From NCBI RefSeq assembly GCF_001042715.1, contig NZ_CP009687.1, positions 186,001 to 250,000 of the forward strand: a stretch of 64,000 bases of DNA, written 5' to 3'. This stretch comes from Clostridium aceticum. Its GTDB lineage: Bacteria; Bacillota; Clostridia; Peptostreptococcales; Natronincolaceae. The notes beneath the pieces were generated by a model. It saw only the letters and a list, made by a program, of their open reading frames with translations, did no database searches and was not told where the DNA came from. Below are positions 16,897 to 26,058 of this stretch, piece after piece. Every line of letters begins with the position of its first letter. Position 1 is the first letter of the stretch. A program made the translations under genes and the position numbers.

Positions 16897-17600
16897 TCAT
16901 TTATCCAGCGATAGATATTAAAGATGGAAAGTGTGTTAGGTTAACGCAAGGAAAATTTGATGAGGAGAAGGTATACTTTGAAAATCCTCAACAAGTGGCA
17001 AAACTATGGCAGCAAAAGGGTGCAGAAATCTTGCATGTGGTTGATCTAGATGGAGCTTTGGAGGGACGGTCTAAAAATCTTTCAGTGATTCAGGAGATTG
17101 TCAATTCTGTAAATATTCCTGTGCAACTGGGGGGAGGGATTCGAAGTCTTGAAACAATCAAGGCGTTGATGGCCTTGGGAGTAGATCGTGTGATTATTGG
17201 CACCAAGGCGATACAAGATAAAGCAATGCTTAAAGAAGCTGTAGAAGCTTATGGTGATAAAATTATTGTATCTATTGATGCAAAGGATGGTTATGTAGCT
17301 ATAGACGGGTGGACAAAGACCAGTGAGGTTAGTGCTATAGACTTTGCTTCGGAGATAGAAAAAATAGGGGTAGCGACCATCGTTTATACGGATATTGCTA
17401 GGGACGGTATGCTAAAGGGACCTAACTTTGAAGCTATACAGCATTTGCAAAGTCATGTAAAGGTGAATATTATTGCTTCCGGTGGAGTTTCTTCCCTGGA
17501 GGACTTAAAGAAGCTATCAGAGATTGGTGTAGCTGGAGCAATTGTAGGAAAGGCCCTTTACGAGGGTAAGGTAGACCTAGAAGAAATAAAGGTGGGATAA
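16893..17600 (+). CDS. hisA: ProFAR isomerase
   Basis: A (beta/alpha)8 barrel that performs the Amadori rearrangement in histidine synthesis. The two half-barrel catalytic aspartates are in [12 protein letters not shown] near the N-terminus and [15 protein letters not shown] in the second half. GGGIRSLE and [11 protein letters not shown] form the phosphate sites. It starts at GTG, overlapping the hisH stop by 4 nt, so the two are translationally coupled. Confidence 0.96.
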   Translation: MIIYPAIDIKDGKCVRLTQGKFDEEKVYFENPQQVAKLWQQKGAEILHVVDLDGALEGRSKNLSVIQEIVNSVNIPVQLGGGIRSLETIKALMALGVDRVIIGTKAIQDKAMLKEAVEAYGDKIIVSIDAKDGYVAIDGWTKTSEVSAIDFASEIEKIGVATIVYTDIARDGMLKGPNFEAIQHLQSHVKVNIIASGGVSSLEDLKKLSEIGVAGAIVGKALYEGKVDLEEIKVG

Positions 17601-17604
17601 GCAT

Positions 17605-18363
17605 ATGATTACCAAAAGAATTATACCTTGTCTAGATGTTGATCAGGGCAGGGTAGTAAAAGGTGTAAACTTTGTAAATCTTAGGGACGCCGGTGATCCA
17701 GTGGAGGTGGCTAAGGCCTACAATCTACAGGGGGCAGACGAAATTGTGTTTTTAGATATCACTGCTTCCAACGAAGAAAGAAACATTATACTGGAAGTAG
17801 TAAAAAAGACTGCGGAGGAGGTTTTTATACCTTTGACAGTTGGTGGGGGAATTCGAAGCGTAGAAGACTTTAGGGAAGTCTTAAAAAGTGGTGCCGATAA
17901 AGTCTCCATCAATTCAGCTGCTGTAAAGACCCCCTCCATCGTTACAGAATGTGCAAAACTCTTTGGTTCTCAGGCAGTGGTGGTAGCCATCGATGTTAAG
18001 AAACAGCAGAATGGCAGCTACCATGTTTATGTGAAGGGCGGCAGAGAAGATACTGGGCTGGAGGCCGTTGCATGGGCAAAGGAAGTGGAGAGGCTAGGGG
18101 CAGGAGAAATCTTGCTTACCAGTATGGATAAAGATGGCACCAAAAGCGGCTATGATTTAGAGATTACTAAAAGTATCAGCGAAGCTGTAAATATACCAGT
18201 GATTGCTTCAGGAGGAGCTGGCAGTATGGAGGATTTTTTAGAGGTATTTACCGAAGGCAGCGGAGACGCAGCATTGGCTGCATCTTTGTTTCACTTCAAA
18301 GAAGTAGAAATTGGAGAGTTAAAGGATTACTTGAAAAAAAATGGAATTAATATGAGAAGGTAG
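17605..18363 (+). CDS. hisF: Imidazole glycerol phosphate synthase, cyclase subunit
   Basis: A (beta/alpha)8 barrel that partners HisH and releases IGP and [20 protein letters not shown] contains the first catalytic Asp, VVAIDVKK the second, with [12 protein letters not shown] and [11 protein letters not shown] for phosphate binding. It starts 5 bp after hisA. Length (252 aa) is standard. Confidence 0.97.
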   Translation: MITKRIIPCLDVDQGRVVKGVNFVNLRDAGDPVEVAKAYNLQGADEIVFLDITASNEERNIILEVVKKTAEEVFIPLTVGGGIRSVEDFREVLKSGADKVSINSAAVKTPSIVTECAKLFGSQAVVVAIDVKKQQNGSYHVYVKGGREDTGLEAVAWAKEVERLGAGEILLTSMDKDGTKSGYDLEITKSISEAVNIPVIASGGAGSMEDFLEVFTEGSGDAALAASLFHFKEVEIGELKDYLKKNGINMRR

Positions 18364-18372
18364 GGGAATAGG

Positions 18373-18996
18373 ATGGAAGGGCTAAAAAATTTGAAATTTG
18401 ACGAAAATGGACTTATTCCTGCCATTATTCAGGATGAAAAAAGTAAGGAAGTTTTGATGATGGCTTATATGAATGAAGTATCGTTAAAAAAGACCCTCGA
18501 GACAGGGGAAACTTGGTTTTGGAGTCGTAGTCGTGGGGAACTATGGCACAAAGGGGAAACCTCAGGACATATCCAGACAGTAAAAGAAATAAGTTATGAT
18601 TGTGACGGCGATACGCTGTTGGTGAAGGTAACGCAAGAAGGTGTTGCCTGTCACACTGGGGCAAAGAGCTGTTTTCATAACCCCATTTATATGACAGAAT
18701 CACAGGAAGTTGTAGGGGCAGAAGTCCTACAAAAACTTTATGGAGTCATTGCGGATCGTAAAGAAAACCCTAAGGAAGGTTCTTATACCAATTATCTCTT
18801 TGAAAAAGGCATCGATAAAATATTGAAAAAGGTTGGGGAAGAGACGGCAGAAGTAATCATTGCTGCAAAGAATCCTGATGCAGGGGAACTGATTTATGAG
18901 TCCAGCGATTTAATCTACCATCTATTGGTGTTATTAAAGGAAAAAGAGGTTTCACTGGAAAAGATTTTTGAAGAATTAAAGAAGAGATCTAAGTAA
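18373..18996 (+). CDS. hisI: Bifunctional phosphoribosyl-AMP cyclohydrolase / phosphoribosyl-ATP pyrophosphatase
   Basis: The 207 aa hold two domains. Residues ~1-110 are the cyclohydrolase ([29 protein letters not shown]; the metal-binding [12 protein letters not shown]). Residues ~118-205 are the HisE pyrophosphatase ([27 protein letters not shown]). Both enzymes act in steps 2-3 of the pathway. It is the last gene of the operon and is followed by a strong terminator. Confidence 0.96.
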   Translation: MEGLKNLKFDENGLIPAIIQDEKSKEVLMMAYMNEVSLKKTLETGETWFWSRSRGELWHKGETSGHIQTVKEISYDCDGDTLLVKVTQEGVACHTGAKSCFHNPIYMTESQEVVGAEVLQKLYGVIADRKENPKEGSYTNYLFEKGIDKILKKVGEETAEVIIAAKNPDAGELIYESSDLIYHLLVLLKEKEVSLEKIFEELKKRSK

Positions 18997-19001
18997 GCAA
19001 A

Positions 19002-19034
19002 AGAGACGTACCTTTGCCGGTACGTCTCTCTTGC
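19002..19034 (+). terminator. Terminator of the histidine operon
   Basis: AGAGACGTACC pairs perfectly with GGTACGTCTCT around a 6-nt loop, then CTTGCTTTG. The U-tract is modest. Confidence 0.75.
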
Positions 19035-19141
19035 TTTGACTCTGACGACTACTAAACCTTGGGGAGTTAAGAGTGCGTTTGACTTTTAATCCAGAGTCTG
19101 TAGATGATATTATATCATATAAATCTGTTCGATACTATGTC

Positions 19142-20512
19142 TTAGAAGAATTTATCAACCCAACCCATAACCATAACGACAGCAATACCAAGTGGAACAA
19201 GATATTTGATTAAAACATCAAACCATCCACCAAGTTGAATAGCACTCTTATTTCGGGCAACATCTGCTCTAAGCTTCTTAGCAGTATATACATGACCTGC
19301 ATAGATAGCTGTTAAAAGACCACCTAGCGGTAATAGAATACTTTCTTGAAAGATATCTAATACATCGAAGAAAGGCATTCCAAACATTTGGAAATTTACT
19401 TCATTCATACTAATGGTTGCAGGTACACCAAGGATAAAGATTAAGATACCTACAATTAAAGAAGCTTTTTTACGATTCCATCCCTTTTCATCTACTACCC
19501 AAGCAACCACCACCTCTAGTAAAGAGATAGCAGAAGTTAGAGCCGCTACTGCCAACAATAGGAAGAAGGCTGCTCCAAAGAAGGTACCTCCAGGCATAGT
19601 AGCAAATACACCAGGTAGTGTAATGAAGGCTAAGCCAGCACCAACATTAGGTTCAAAACCAAGGGCAAATACCGCTGGGAAGATAGCAAAACCAGCTAAT
19701 AAAGCAATACCTGTATCCAAACCAACAACCCAAGCTGCATTGTCAGAGATTTCTTCCTTATCACCTAAGTAACTTCCATAGGTAATCATACAACCCATAC
19801 CTAAACTTAATGTAAAGAAGGCTTGCCCTACAGCTCCTAAAATAGATTGAGGAGTAAGTTCCTTAAAGTCTGGTGTTAAGTAGAAGGCAATTCCTGCACT
19901 TGCACCAGGTAATGTCATAGATCTAACTACTAAAGCTAATAATAATACAAAAAGTGCGGGCATTAAAAACTTAACAGTTCTTTCAATACCTTTAACAACC
20001 CCAGCTGCAATAACGCCAAGGGTAAGAATCATAAAAATACCATGCCACATTACTGTAACTCCAGGATTTGTAATATGTCCAACAAAAGTACCTACAAAGT
20101 CTGTTCCGGTTCCAAGAGAACCGCCAAGGGTTTTAAAGAAATAAGATAAGGCCCATCCTGCAACAACAGAGTAAAAAGATAAAATAACAAAACCTGCTAA
20201 TACTCCAAGAGCTCCTGTGATCCACCAAGGAGTTCCTGGTGCTAAATCTTTAAAAGCACCGATAGCATTTTTGTGGGTTTTTTGTCCTAAGGACATTTCA
20301 GTAACCATCATAGGATAACCAATTAAAAATATAATGACCAAATAAACAATTACGAAAGCTGCTCCACCATTTGTACCAACAACATAAGGAAATCTCCAAA
20401 TGTTACCAAGACCTACCGCTGAACCAGCAGCAGCTAAGATAAAAGCTACCCGAGATCCCCACTGTTCTCTTTGCGGGGCATCATTTAGTGTTTTACCTTC
20501 ATTTGCATTCAT
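19142..20512 (-). CDS. Sodium-dependent transporter of the NSS (SNF) family
   Basis: This 456-aa protein has about eleven membrane helices and the NSS helix-1 signature GSAVGLGNIWRFPYVVGTNGG, cut here to NIWRFPYVVGTNGG. It is followed by YPMMVTEMSLGQ and, in helix 6-7, QAFFTLSLGMGCMITYGSY in parts. Bacterial NSS proteins import amino acids or similar solutes with sodium. It starts after AGAAGGGAG. The gene is alone on the minus strand between the his operon and the tal gene, so the substrate cannot be told. Sodium coupling fits the sodium-type ATP synthase further on. Confidence 0.9.
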   Translation of the reverse strand: MNANEGKTLNDAPQREQWGSRVAFILAAAGSAVGLGNIWRFPYVVGTNGGAAFVIVYLVIIFLIGYPMMVTEMSLGQKTHKNAIGAFKDLAPGTPWWITGALGVLAGFVILSFYSVVAGWALSYFFKTLGGSLGTGTDFVGTFVGHITNPGVTVMWHGIFMILTLGVIAAGVVKGIERTVKFLMPALFVLLLALVVRSMTLPGASAGIAFYLTPDFKELTPQSILGAVGQAFFTLSLGMGCMITYGSYLGDKEEISDNAAWVVGLDTGIALLAGFAIFPAVFALGFEPNVGAGLAFITLPGVFATMPGGTFFGAAFFLLLAVAALTSAISLLEVVVAWVVDEKGWNRKKASLIVGILIFILGVPATISMNEVNFQMFGMPFFDVLDIFQESILLPLGGLLTAIYAGHVYTAKKLRADVARNKSAIQLGGWFDVLIKYLVPLGIAVVMVMGWVDKFF

Positions 20513-20544
20513 ATAAATTCTCCCTTCTTTTTAAATTTTTTCCT

Positions 20545-20571
20545 AACAAGTTTAAATAAAGGAAACTTGTT
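20545..20571 (-). promoter_or_regulatory. Inverted repeat in the leader of the NSS transporter gene
   Basis: AACAAGTTT (20545-20553) faces AAACTTGTT (20563-20571) across 9 nt, between the predicted promoter and the start codon. It may be an operator or an RNA hairpin; no U-tract follows on the coding strand. Confidence 0.35.
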
Positions 20572-20608
20572 AAAATTTTTAGAAAATTTAAATTAATTAT
20601 ACTAAGTT

Positions 20609-20637
20609 ATTATACAATGATAATAGGATAGATGCAA
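20609..20637 (-). promoter_or_regulatory. SigA promoter of the NSS transporter gene
   Basis: Read on the minus strand: TTGCAT (20637-20632), 17 bp, perfect TATAAT (20614-20609), about 97 bp before the start codon. Confidence 0.7.
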
Positions 20638-21005
20638 GTACTTTTTGAAAACTTTAGCAGGAGAATGGCTTGAAATTTATGGATTTTGTTAATGATTCTT
20701 AGTTTTTTTTGAAAGAATCAAAAAAAGTTGGCTAGAGGAATTAATTGGTATGTGTTATGATAAATACGTAATGAAAAGAATGAAAAGACTAACTAAAGGG
20801 AATGAACTACTACTAGCACGATGGCTATACTATGAAAAAAATATATTAAGTTGCAATAAAACTTTTACAACTCAGTGTGAGATAGTGGAGTCATGGGGAC
20901 GGTTCGTCTTTTTTATGTGCATGAGGAACTGTTCCTGTGGCGTAGGGAATGCAACCTATATAGTTTAAAAGAAAGTAAAAATTTTAGAATAGTGAGGGGA
21001 TAAGA
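20638..21005. other. Gene-free stretch between the NSS transporter and the tal-like gene
   Basis: It is A+T rich and holds one degenerate GGGGACGGTTC-type repeat (20886-20945). An open frame of 72 codons (20750-20968) runs through this repeat and shows no protein-like features. Upstream of 21006 there is GTGAGGGG for translation of the aldolase but no obvious promoter. Confidence 0.5.
20886..20945. repeat. GGGGACGGTTC-type repeat, copy A
   Basis: GGAGTCATGGGGACGGTTC is followed by the imperfect inverse GAACTGTTCCTGTGGCGTAG. The same blocks recur near 51207, 55445, 58179 and 60811. Confidence 0.6.
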
Positions 21006-21650
21006 ATGAAACTGTTTATTGATACTGCCAATGTAGATGAAATAAAAGAGGTGGCCAGCTGGGGAATCTTAGAAGGGGTGACCACCAATCCTTCCCTGAT
21101 TGCTAAAGAAGGTAGAATTTTCAAAGAAGTAATAAAAGAAATTACAGAAATTGTAGATGGACCGATTAGTGCAGAGGTTATCAGCTTGAATTCAGAGGAA
21201 ATGATTCAAGAAGCAGACGAATTGGTAAAGATCCATGAAAATATTGTTATCAAGATACCGATGACAGAAGAAGGTTTAAAAGCAGTGAAGGTTTTAGCGG
21301 GCAAGGGAATTAAAACCAATGTTACATTAGTTTTCTCTGCTAATCAGGCTCTGATGGCTGCAAAGGCAGGTGCCACCTATGTCAGTCCTTTTTTAGGAAG
21401 GTTAGATGATATCGGACATACAGGAATCGATTTAGTGAAGGAAATTGTTGATATTTTTGATCTCTACTTGATAGAAACAGAAGTGATAGCTGCCAGTATT
21501 CGACACACTGCTCATGTTGTTGAGGCAGCAAAGGTAGGTTCTCATATTGCTACCATCCCTTATGGGGTTTTTAAACAAATGATAAAACATCCTTTAACCG
21601 ACAGTGGAATAGAAAAGTTTTTAAAGGACTGGGAAAAAGCAGCAAAGTAA
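21006..21650 (+). CDS. Transaldolase / fructose-6-phosphate aldolase-like protein
   Basis: This is the short (214 aa) TalC/Fsa type of transaldolase, a single alpha/beta barrel. [15 protein letters not shown] at the start, [13 protein letters not shown], and the Schiff-base lysine in NIVIKIPMT are visible, with [12 protein letters not shown] after it. It transfers dihydroxyacetone units in the pentose phosphate pathway or cleaves fructose-6-phosphate; sequence alone does not separate the two. It lies before two glpX genes and rho, the same neighbourhood as Bacillus ywjH-glpX-rho. A terminator follows. Confidence 0.9.
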   Translation: MKLFIDTANVDEIKEVASWGILEGVTTNPSLIAKEGRIFKEVIKEITEIVDGPISAEVISLNSEEMIQEADELVKIHENIVIKIPMTEEGLKAVKVLAGKGIKTNVTLVFSANQALMAAKAGATYVSPFLGRLDDIGHTGIDLVKEIVDIFDLYLIETEVIAASIRHTAHVVEAAKVGSHIATIPYGVFKQMIKHPLTDSGIEKFLKDWEKAAK

Positions 21651-21676
21651 AAAAGGGTAAAATACCCTTTTTTTTT
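21651..21676 (+). terminator. Terminator after the tal-like gene
   Basis: AAAAGGGTA / TACCCTTTT around a 3-nt loop, followed by a long T-run. Confidence 0.85.
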
Positions 21677-21797
21677 GTATCCTTAATATACTTGAGAATT
21701 TACTTGCATTAGTATATTATATTTATAGCATTACCTTATAAAGTATAACATAATGATATACTTCAAAACATAATAACTGATATAGATACTTACTTTT

Positions 21798-21907
21798 CAT
21801 AGGCGTTAACTTAATACAATTATTATCAAAATTCTCTTGACCTGTCATCCTTCACTACGTTTTGCTCCACTCAGGATGACAAATTATGGCTTAAGTTAAC
21901 GCTAATG
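21798..21907 (+). mobile_element. MITE-like repeat, copy 4 (110 bp) with perfect 10-bp target duplication
   Basis: It runs from CATAGGCGTTAACTTAA to TTAAGTTAACGCTAATG. It is flanked by identical decamers acttactttt at 21788-21797 and 21908-21917. The exact duplication suggests a recent insertion. It sits just upstream of glpX copy 1, close to its ribosome binding site, and may separate it from its promoter. Confidence 0.92.
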
Positions 21908-21943
21908 ACTTACTTTTAAAAGATGAAGGAGGAAATAAAAAGT

Positions 21944-22957
21944 ATGGATAGAAGTTTATCCTTAGAATTAGTAAGAGTAACGGAAGCGGCAGCTCTAGCT
22001 TCTGCTTCTTATATGGGCAGAGGTGACAAAGAAGGAGCAGATCAGGCGGCGGTAGATGGCATGAGAAGTACTTTTGCCGGCCTTTCTATTAAAGGTACGG
22101 TTGTCATCGGTGAAGGGGAATTGGATGAAGCACCTATGTTATACATAGGTGAAATCGTGGGATGCAGTGAAGAAGAAGAAATGGAAGTGGATATTGCAGT
22201 AGATCCCTTAGAAGGTACGAACCTTATTGCTAAAGGCTTACCTAATGCCATTGCAGTAGTAGCTATGGCTCCAAAGGGTTGTCTTCTTCATGCACCAGAT
22301 ACGTATATGGAAAAAATTGCAGTAGGACCTAAGGCGAAGGGAGCTGTAAGTATCAAAGCCTCTATTCGTGAAAATCTTGAGGCTGTAGCAAAAGCTTTGG
22401 ATAAAAACATCGAAGATGTGACGGTAATGATTCAAGATCGAGAAAGACATGAAAATATGATTAAGGAAGTTCGAGAGGCAGGAGCCCGCATCAAGCTTTT
22501 TACCGATGGAGATGTGGCGGCGGCAATGGCTACAGGTTTTGAAGAAACTGGTGTAGATATTATGATGGGTATTGGTGGTGCACCTGAGGGGGTTATCGCT
22601 GCTGTAGCACTAAAATGTCTTGGAGGAGATATGCAGGGGATTCTGCATCCTATGAGTGAAGAGGAAGTTCAGCGGTGTAGTGAGCTGGGGCTGACAGAAG
22701 AAGACGTCAAAAAGGTTCTGACCCTGGAGGACTTAGTTAGCAGCGATGATTGTTTTTTTGCTGCTACTGGTATTACACAAGGAGACCTGCTGAAGGGTGT
22801 GTTGTATTTAGGTAATAATAGAGCTCAAACACATTCGGTGGTGATGAGGGGAGCAACAGGAACCATAAGATTTATAGAGGCTATTCATCGGTTGGATAAA
22901 AATGATACGATTATTCAGATGATGAAAAAACATGCCAATTTTACAAAGAAGTCATAA
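21944..22957 (+). CDS. glpX: Class II fructose-1,6-bisphosphatase, copy 1
   Basis: It dephosphorylates fructose-1,6-bisphosphate in gluconeogenesis. Metal-site motifs are GEGELDEAPMLYIGE and VDIAVDPLEGTN, followed by GKGLP-type LIAKGLPNAIAV and GIGGAPEGV. The start at 21944 follows AGGAGG; an ATG at 21923 lies upstream of that site and is unlikely. The last sense codon and the stop (TCATAA, 22952-22957) come from the left end of MITE copy 5, so the native C-terminus may have been altered. A second copy follows. Confidence 0.93.
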   Translation: MDRSLSLELVRVTEAAALASASYMGRGDKEGADQAAVDGMRSTFAGLSIKGTVVIGEGELDEAPMLYIGEIVGCSEEEEMEVDIAVDPLEGTNLIAKGLPNAIAVVAMAPKGCLLHAPDTYMEKIAVGPKAKGAVSIKASIRENLEAVAKALDKNIEDVTVMIQDRERHENMIKEVREAGARIKLFTDGDVAAAMATGFEETGVDIMMGIGGAPEGVIAAVALKCLGGDMQGILHPMSEEEVQRCSELGLTEEDVKKVLTLEDLVSSDDCFFAATGITQGDLLKGVLYLGNNRAQTHSVVMRGATGTIRFIEAIHRLDKNDTIIQMMKKHANFTKKS

Positions 22958-23117
22958 ACGTTAACTTAATACAATTATTCCCAAAATTCTCTCAAACTGT
23001 CATCCTGAGCGTAGTGAAGGATCTTGAAATAACCAGGAACTTTGCTAATTCTAAGATCCTTCGGCTACGCCTTGCTCCGCTTAAGATGACAAATTATGGT
23101 TTAGATTAACGCTAATG
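22953..23117 (+). mobile_element. MITE-like repeat, copy 5 (165 bp)
   Basis: It runs from CATAAACGTTAACTTAA to a degenerate TTAGATTAACGCTAATG. The interior is a long imperfect hairpin (CATCCTGAGCGTAGTGAAGG against CCTTCGGCTACGC). Flanking decamers acaaagaagt and attaaagaag share aaagaag with a one-base offset. It lies between the two glpX genes and supplies the stop codon of the first. Confidence 0.82.
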
Positions 23118-23152
23118 ATTAAAGAAGGAAAAGTAAAAAAGGAGGGGAAAGT

Positions 23153-24121
23153 ATGGATCGTAACTTAGCCTTGGATTTGGTCAGGGTTACAGAAGCAGCA
23201 GCTCTGGGGGCTGCAAAGCATATGGGTAGAGGAGATAAAATTGCTGCTGATCAGGCCGGCGTAGACGGAATGAGGAAGATGTTTGATAACTTAGATATTG
23301 ATGGTGTGGTAGTAATTGGTGAAGGAGAAATGGATGAAGCACCTATGCTGTATATCGGAGAAGAAGTGGGAAAACGGGGGGCAGACTGTATTAAGGTAGA
23401 TATTGCAGTGGATCCAGTAGAGGGAACGAACTCTGTAGCAAAGGGGCTGCCTAATGCCATTGCGGTAGTAGCTATGGGACCTAGGGGCTCTTTACTAAAC
23501 GCTCCAGATATGTATATGGATAAGATTGCGGTAGGTCCTAAGGCTGCTAATCGGGTACATATAGATGCACCTATTCATGAAAACCTAAAGGCAACAGCAG
23601 AGGCTTTAAATAAGAGTATTACCGATTTAACTGTGACGATGCTGGATCGACCAAGACATGAAGAAATCATAAGACAATGTCGTGAAGCAGGCACCCGGAT
23701 TAAGCTTTTTAAGGATGGTGACGTGGCAGCGGCGTTGGCAACTTGTTTTGAATATACTGGTGTAGATATTATGTTGGGCAGTGGAGGTGCACCAGAGGGA
23801 GTTATTGCTGCTGCGGGTCTAAAGTGCTTAGGGGGACAGTTTCAAGGAAAGCTGTTAGCCTATGAAGAGGAAGAAAGACAAAGATGTATAAAAATGGGTG
23901 TGGATGTTAATAAAGTACTATATATGGAGGATTTAGTAAAGGGAGATGAAGTGTACTTTGCTGCCACAGGTATTTCTGATGGGGAGCTGTTAAGAGGTGT
24001 TACGTATAAAGGAAATAATATAGTAAAAACTCATTCCGTTGTAATGCGATCAAAAACAGGAACCATACGCTTTATTGAAGCGATTCATAAATTGGCAAAA
24101 AAGCCCAAATATGCTTATTAA
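23153..24121 (+). CDS. glpX: Class II fructose-1,6-bisphosphatase, copy 2
   Basis: This 322-aa paralogue of the preceding gene has the same motifs: GEGEMDEAPMLYIGE, VDIAVDPVEGTN, SVAKGLPNAIAVVAMGP and GSGGAPEGV. The start follows AAAGGAGGGG. The two copies differ throughout (about 60-65% identical by eye), so the duplication is old, while the MITE between them came later. Both keep the metal ligands and are probably active. Differential regulation or a sedoheptulose-bisphosphate role for one copy is possible. Confidence 0.93.
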   Translation: MDRNLALDLVRVTEAAALGAAKHMGRGDKIAADQAGVDGMRKMFDNLDIDGVVVIGEGEMDEAPMLYIGEEVGKRGADCIKVDIAVDPVEGTNSVAKGLPNAIAVVAMGPRGSLLNAPDMYMDKIAVGPKAANRVHIDAPIHENLKATAEALNKSITDLTVTMLDRPRHEEIIRQCREAGTRIKLFKDGDVAAALATCFEYTGVDIMLGSGGAPEGVIAAAGLKCLGGQFQGKLLAYEEEERQRCIKMGVDVNKVLYMEDLVKGDEVYFAATGISDGELLRGVTYKGNNIVKTHSVVMRSKTGTIRFIEAIHKLAKKPKYAY

Positions 24122-24155
24122 TAGATTGTAAAAACACTTAAATTGACGCTAATAA

Positions 24156-24184
24156 TTGACAGTTATAGTAAAACGTGATAGCAT
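24156..24184 (+). promoter_or_regulatory. SigA promoter upstream of rho
   Basis: A perfect TTGACA (24156-24161), 17 bp, TAGCAT (24179-24184), giving a leader of about 70 nt before rho. Confidence 0.65.
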
Positions 24185-24201
24185 ATTTTAGAAATGATAT
24201 G

Positions 24202-24238
24202 GTGTGGAGGGAAAAGATGAAGTTTTTTGTCTCCACAC
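24202..24238 (+). promoter_or_regulatory. Leader hairpin of rho
   Basis: GTGTGGAG (24202-24209) pairs with CTCCACAC (24231-24238). The left arm contains the Shine-Dalgarno of a short leader reading frame (start codon at 24217, in the loop). Confidence 0.5.
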
Positions 24239-24276
24239 TATTGATGGATTGGAGGTGTTATATTGGACAATACTGA
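24217..24276 (+). CDS. Possible 19-codon leader peptide of rho
   Basis: ATG at 24217 lies 5 nt after GGAGGG and opens a 19-codon frame (begins [11 protein letters not shown]) that ends at 24276, 11 nt inside rho and out of frame with it. Rho genes are commonly autoregulated through their leaders, so a translated leader overlapping the start would be meaningful. It is short enough to be chance. Confidence 0.3.
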   Translation: MKFFVSTLLMDWRCYIGQY

Positions 24277-25591
24277 GCTACAAGAGATGAAGTTGTCAGA
24301 GCTTCGAGAAGAAGCTAAAAAGCTAGGAATTAAAAATTTTGCAAAATATAAAAAGGCGGAACTAATAGACTTGTTAATAGAAGAAAAGGAAAAAAACAAA
24401 GTTATTCCCATAGATGCTACTAAAGGAAATAAAACGACAGAATTACCTCAGCATCTTTCAGATGAAATCCCTGAGGGGGAAGAGATGAACATTGCAGAAG
24501 GTATATTAGAGATTCACCAGGACGGTTATGGATTTTTACGAAGGGAAAATTACCTCTCGAGTGATGGTGATATATATATATCGCCTTCGCAAATTAGAAG
24601 GTTTAACATGAGAACAGGAGATAAAATCTCCGGTATAACAAGACCTCCTAAAAGCGGAGAAAAGTTTAAAGCTCTTCTTTATGTGAAAAACATTAATGGA
24701 TTAAATCCAGAATCTGCTATTCAAAGACCAAACTTTGAAGATCTTACCCCTATTTATCCCCAAGAACGAATTAATTTAGAAAGCGATACAAAAGAATTAT
24801 CTACGCGATTAATCGACTTAATTGCCCCTATTGGTAAGGGACAAAGAGGGATTATTGTGGCCCCTCCAAAAGTAGGGAAAACCATTTTGCTACAGAAAAT
24901 CGCTAACAGCGTTTCTATTAATTACCCGCAAATTGAGATTATTGTACTATTAATTGATGAACGACCTGAGGAAGTGACAGATATGCAGCGCTCTATTAAA
25001 GGAGAAGTTGTTTATTCTACTTTCGATGAACTTCCAAGTCATCATATTAAAGTAGCAGAGATGGTATTGAATCGTGCCCAAAGATTAGTAGAACATGGTA
25101 AGGACGTATTGATTTTATTGGATAGTATCACTAGGCTGGCAAGAGCCTATAACCTCACCATTCCTCCTACAGGAAGAACCTTATCAGGAGGGTTAGATCC
25201 AGGAGCTCTTCATAAACCTAAAAGATTTTTTGGTGCTGCTAGAAATTTGGAAGAAGGAGGCAGCCTTACAATCATAGCTACTGCTTTGATTGAAACAGGA
25301 AGTAGGATGGACGATGTAATTTTTGAGGAATTTAAGGGTACCGGCAACATGGAACTTCACTTAGATCGTAAGTTATCAGAAAAAAGAATATTTCCGGCTG
25401 TTGATATTAATAAGTCTGGCACTAGAAGGGAAGAATTACTACTAAGTCAGACGGAGATGGAGGCTATTTGGAGTATTAGGAGGGCTATGAGCAGCAATCC
25501 TGTACAAGAGGTAACGGAAAAAATTGTAAACTCCTTGATAGAAACCAAGAAAAACAACGATTTTGTAGAGTTAATTAGAAAAAAGATCTAA
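24263..25591 (+). CDS. rho: Transcription termination factor Rho
   Basis: This hexameric RNA helicase (442 aa) releases RNA polymerase. The N-terminal Rho_N domain (residues ~1-40) contains [16 protein letters not shown]; the cold-shock-like RNA-binding domain follows ([15 protein letters not shown]); then Walker A in [10 protein letters not shown] and Walker B in [17 protein letters not shown], and the R-loop [19 protein letters not shown] in parts. It starts at TTG after GGAGGTG. rpmE and tdk follow as in Bacillus. Confidence 0.97.
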   Translation: MDNTELQEMKLSELREEAKKLGIKNFAKYKKAELIDLLIEEKEKNKVIPIDATKGNKTTELPQHLSDEIPEGEEMNIAEGILEIHQDGYGFLRRENYLSSDGDIYISPSQIRRFNMRTGDKISGITRPPKSGEKFKALLYVKNINGLNPESAIQRPNFEDLTPIYPQERINLESDTKELSTRLIDLIAPIGKGQRGIIVAPPKVGKTILLQKIANSVSINYPQIEIIVLLIDERPEEVTDMQRSIKGEVVYSTFDELPSHHIKVAEMVLNRAQRLVEHGKDVLILLDSITRLARAYNLTIPPTGRTLSGGLDPGALHKPKRFFGAARNLEEGGSLTIIATALIETGSRMDDVIFEEFKGTGNMELHLDRKLSEKRIFPAVDINKSGTRREELLLSQTEMEAIWSIRRAMSSNPVQEVTEKIVNSLIETKKNNDFVELIRKKI

Positions 25592-25602
25592 ATAAATATC
25601 TC

Positions 25603-25631
25603 TTGTCACCAAAAAAGTTATATGCTATAAT
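25603..25631 (+). promoter_or_regulatory. SigA promoter of rpmE
   Basis: TTGTCA (25603-25608), 17 bp, TATAAT (25626-25631) with an extended -10 TG at 25623-25624. Confidence 0.75.
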
Positions 25632-25738
25632 GTAGTAGTTGTATTGCTGAAAGTTATGAACCTATTGTTAACTACTTATAATAATAACAAGCTCATAATG
25701 ATTTTAACATAAGTTTTTTACGGAAAGAGGTGAAGGTG

Positions 25739-25936
25739 ATGAAGAAGGATATCCATCCAGAGTATAATGAAATAGATGTTTTTTGCGTATGCGGAAACAG
25801 TTTCAAAACAAAATCAACTAAAAAGGAAATTAGAGTTGAAATTTGCTCAGAGTGCCATCCTTTCTACTCAGGAAAGCAAAAAGCAGTAGAAAAAGGTGGA
25901 CGTGTAGAAAAGTTCAAGAAAAAATTTGGTATGTAA
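25739..25936 (+). CDS. rpmE: 50S ribosomal protein L31, zinc-binding type
   Basis: The 65-aa L31 begins [16 protein letters not shown]. It keeps four zinc cysteines (CVC near residue 16 and CSEC near residue 37), the C+ form that also stores zinc. The start is placed at the ATG matching the conserved family N-terminus; GTG codons at 25730 and 25736 overlap the AGAGGTG binding site. Confidence 0.95.
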   Translation: MKKDIHPEYNEIDVFCVCGNSFKTKSTKKEIRVEICSECHPFYSGKQKAVEKGGRVEKFKKKFGM

Positions 25937-25960
25937 GTTTCCTAATAGAAGCAGAAATCC

Positions 25961-26000
25961 ATCAAGGTTAGAAGGAACCCTTTCTAACCTTGATTTTTTT
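25961..26000 (+). terminator. Terminator after rpmE
   Basis: ATCAAGGTTAGAA pairs with TTCTAACCTTGAT, then seven T residues. Confidence 0.88.
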
Positions 26001-26058
26001 ATGAATGTGCACTTCTTAAAGTTAAATTTTAATATACACGATTTTAGGAGATGAGATC

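Noticed and set aside
20750-20968. Open frame of 72 codons between the NSS transporter and tal
   Set aside because: It runs through a dispersed repeat, has no clear ribosome binding site and its composition is not protein-like.
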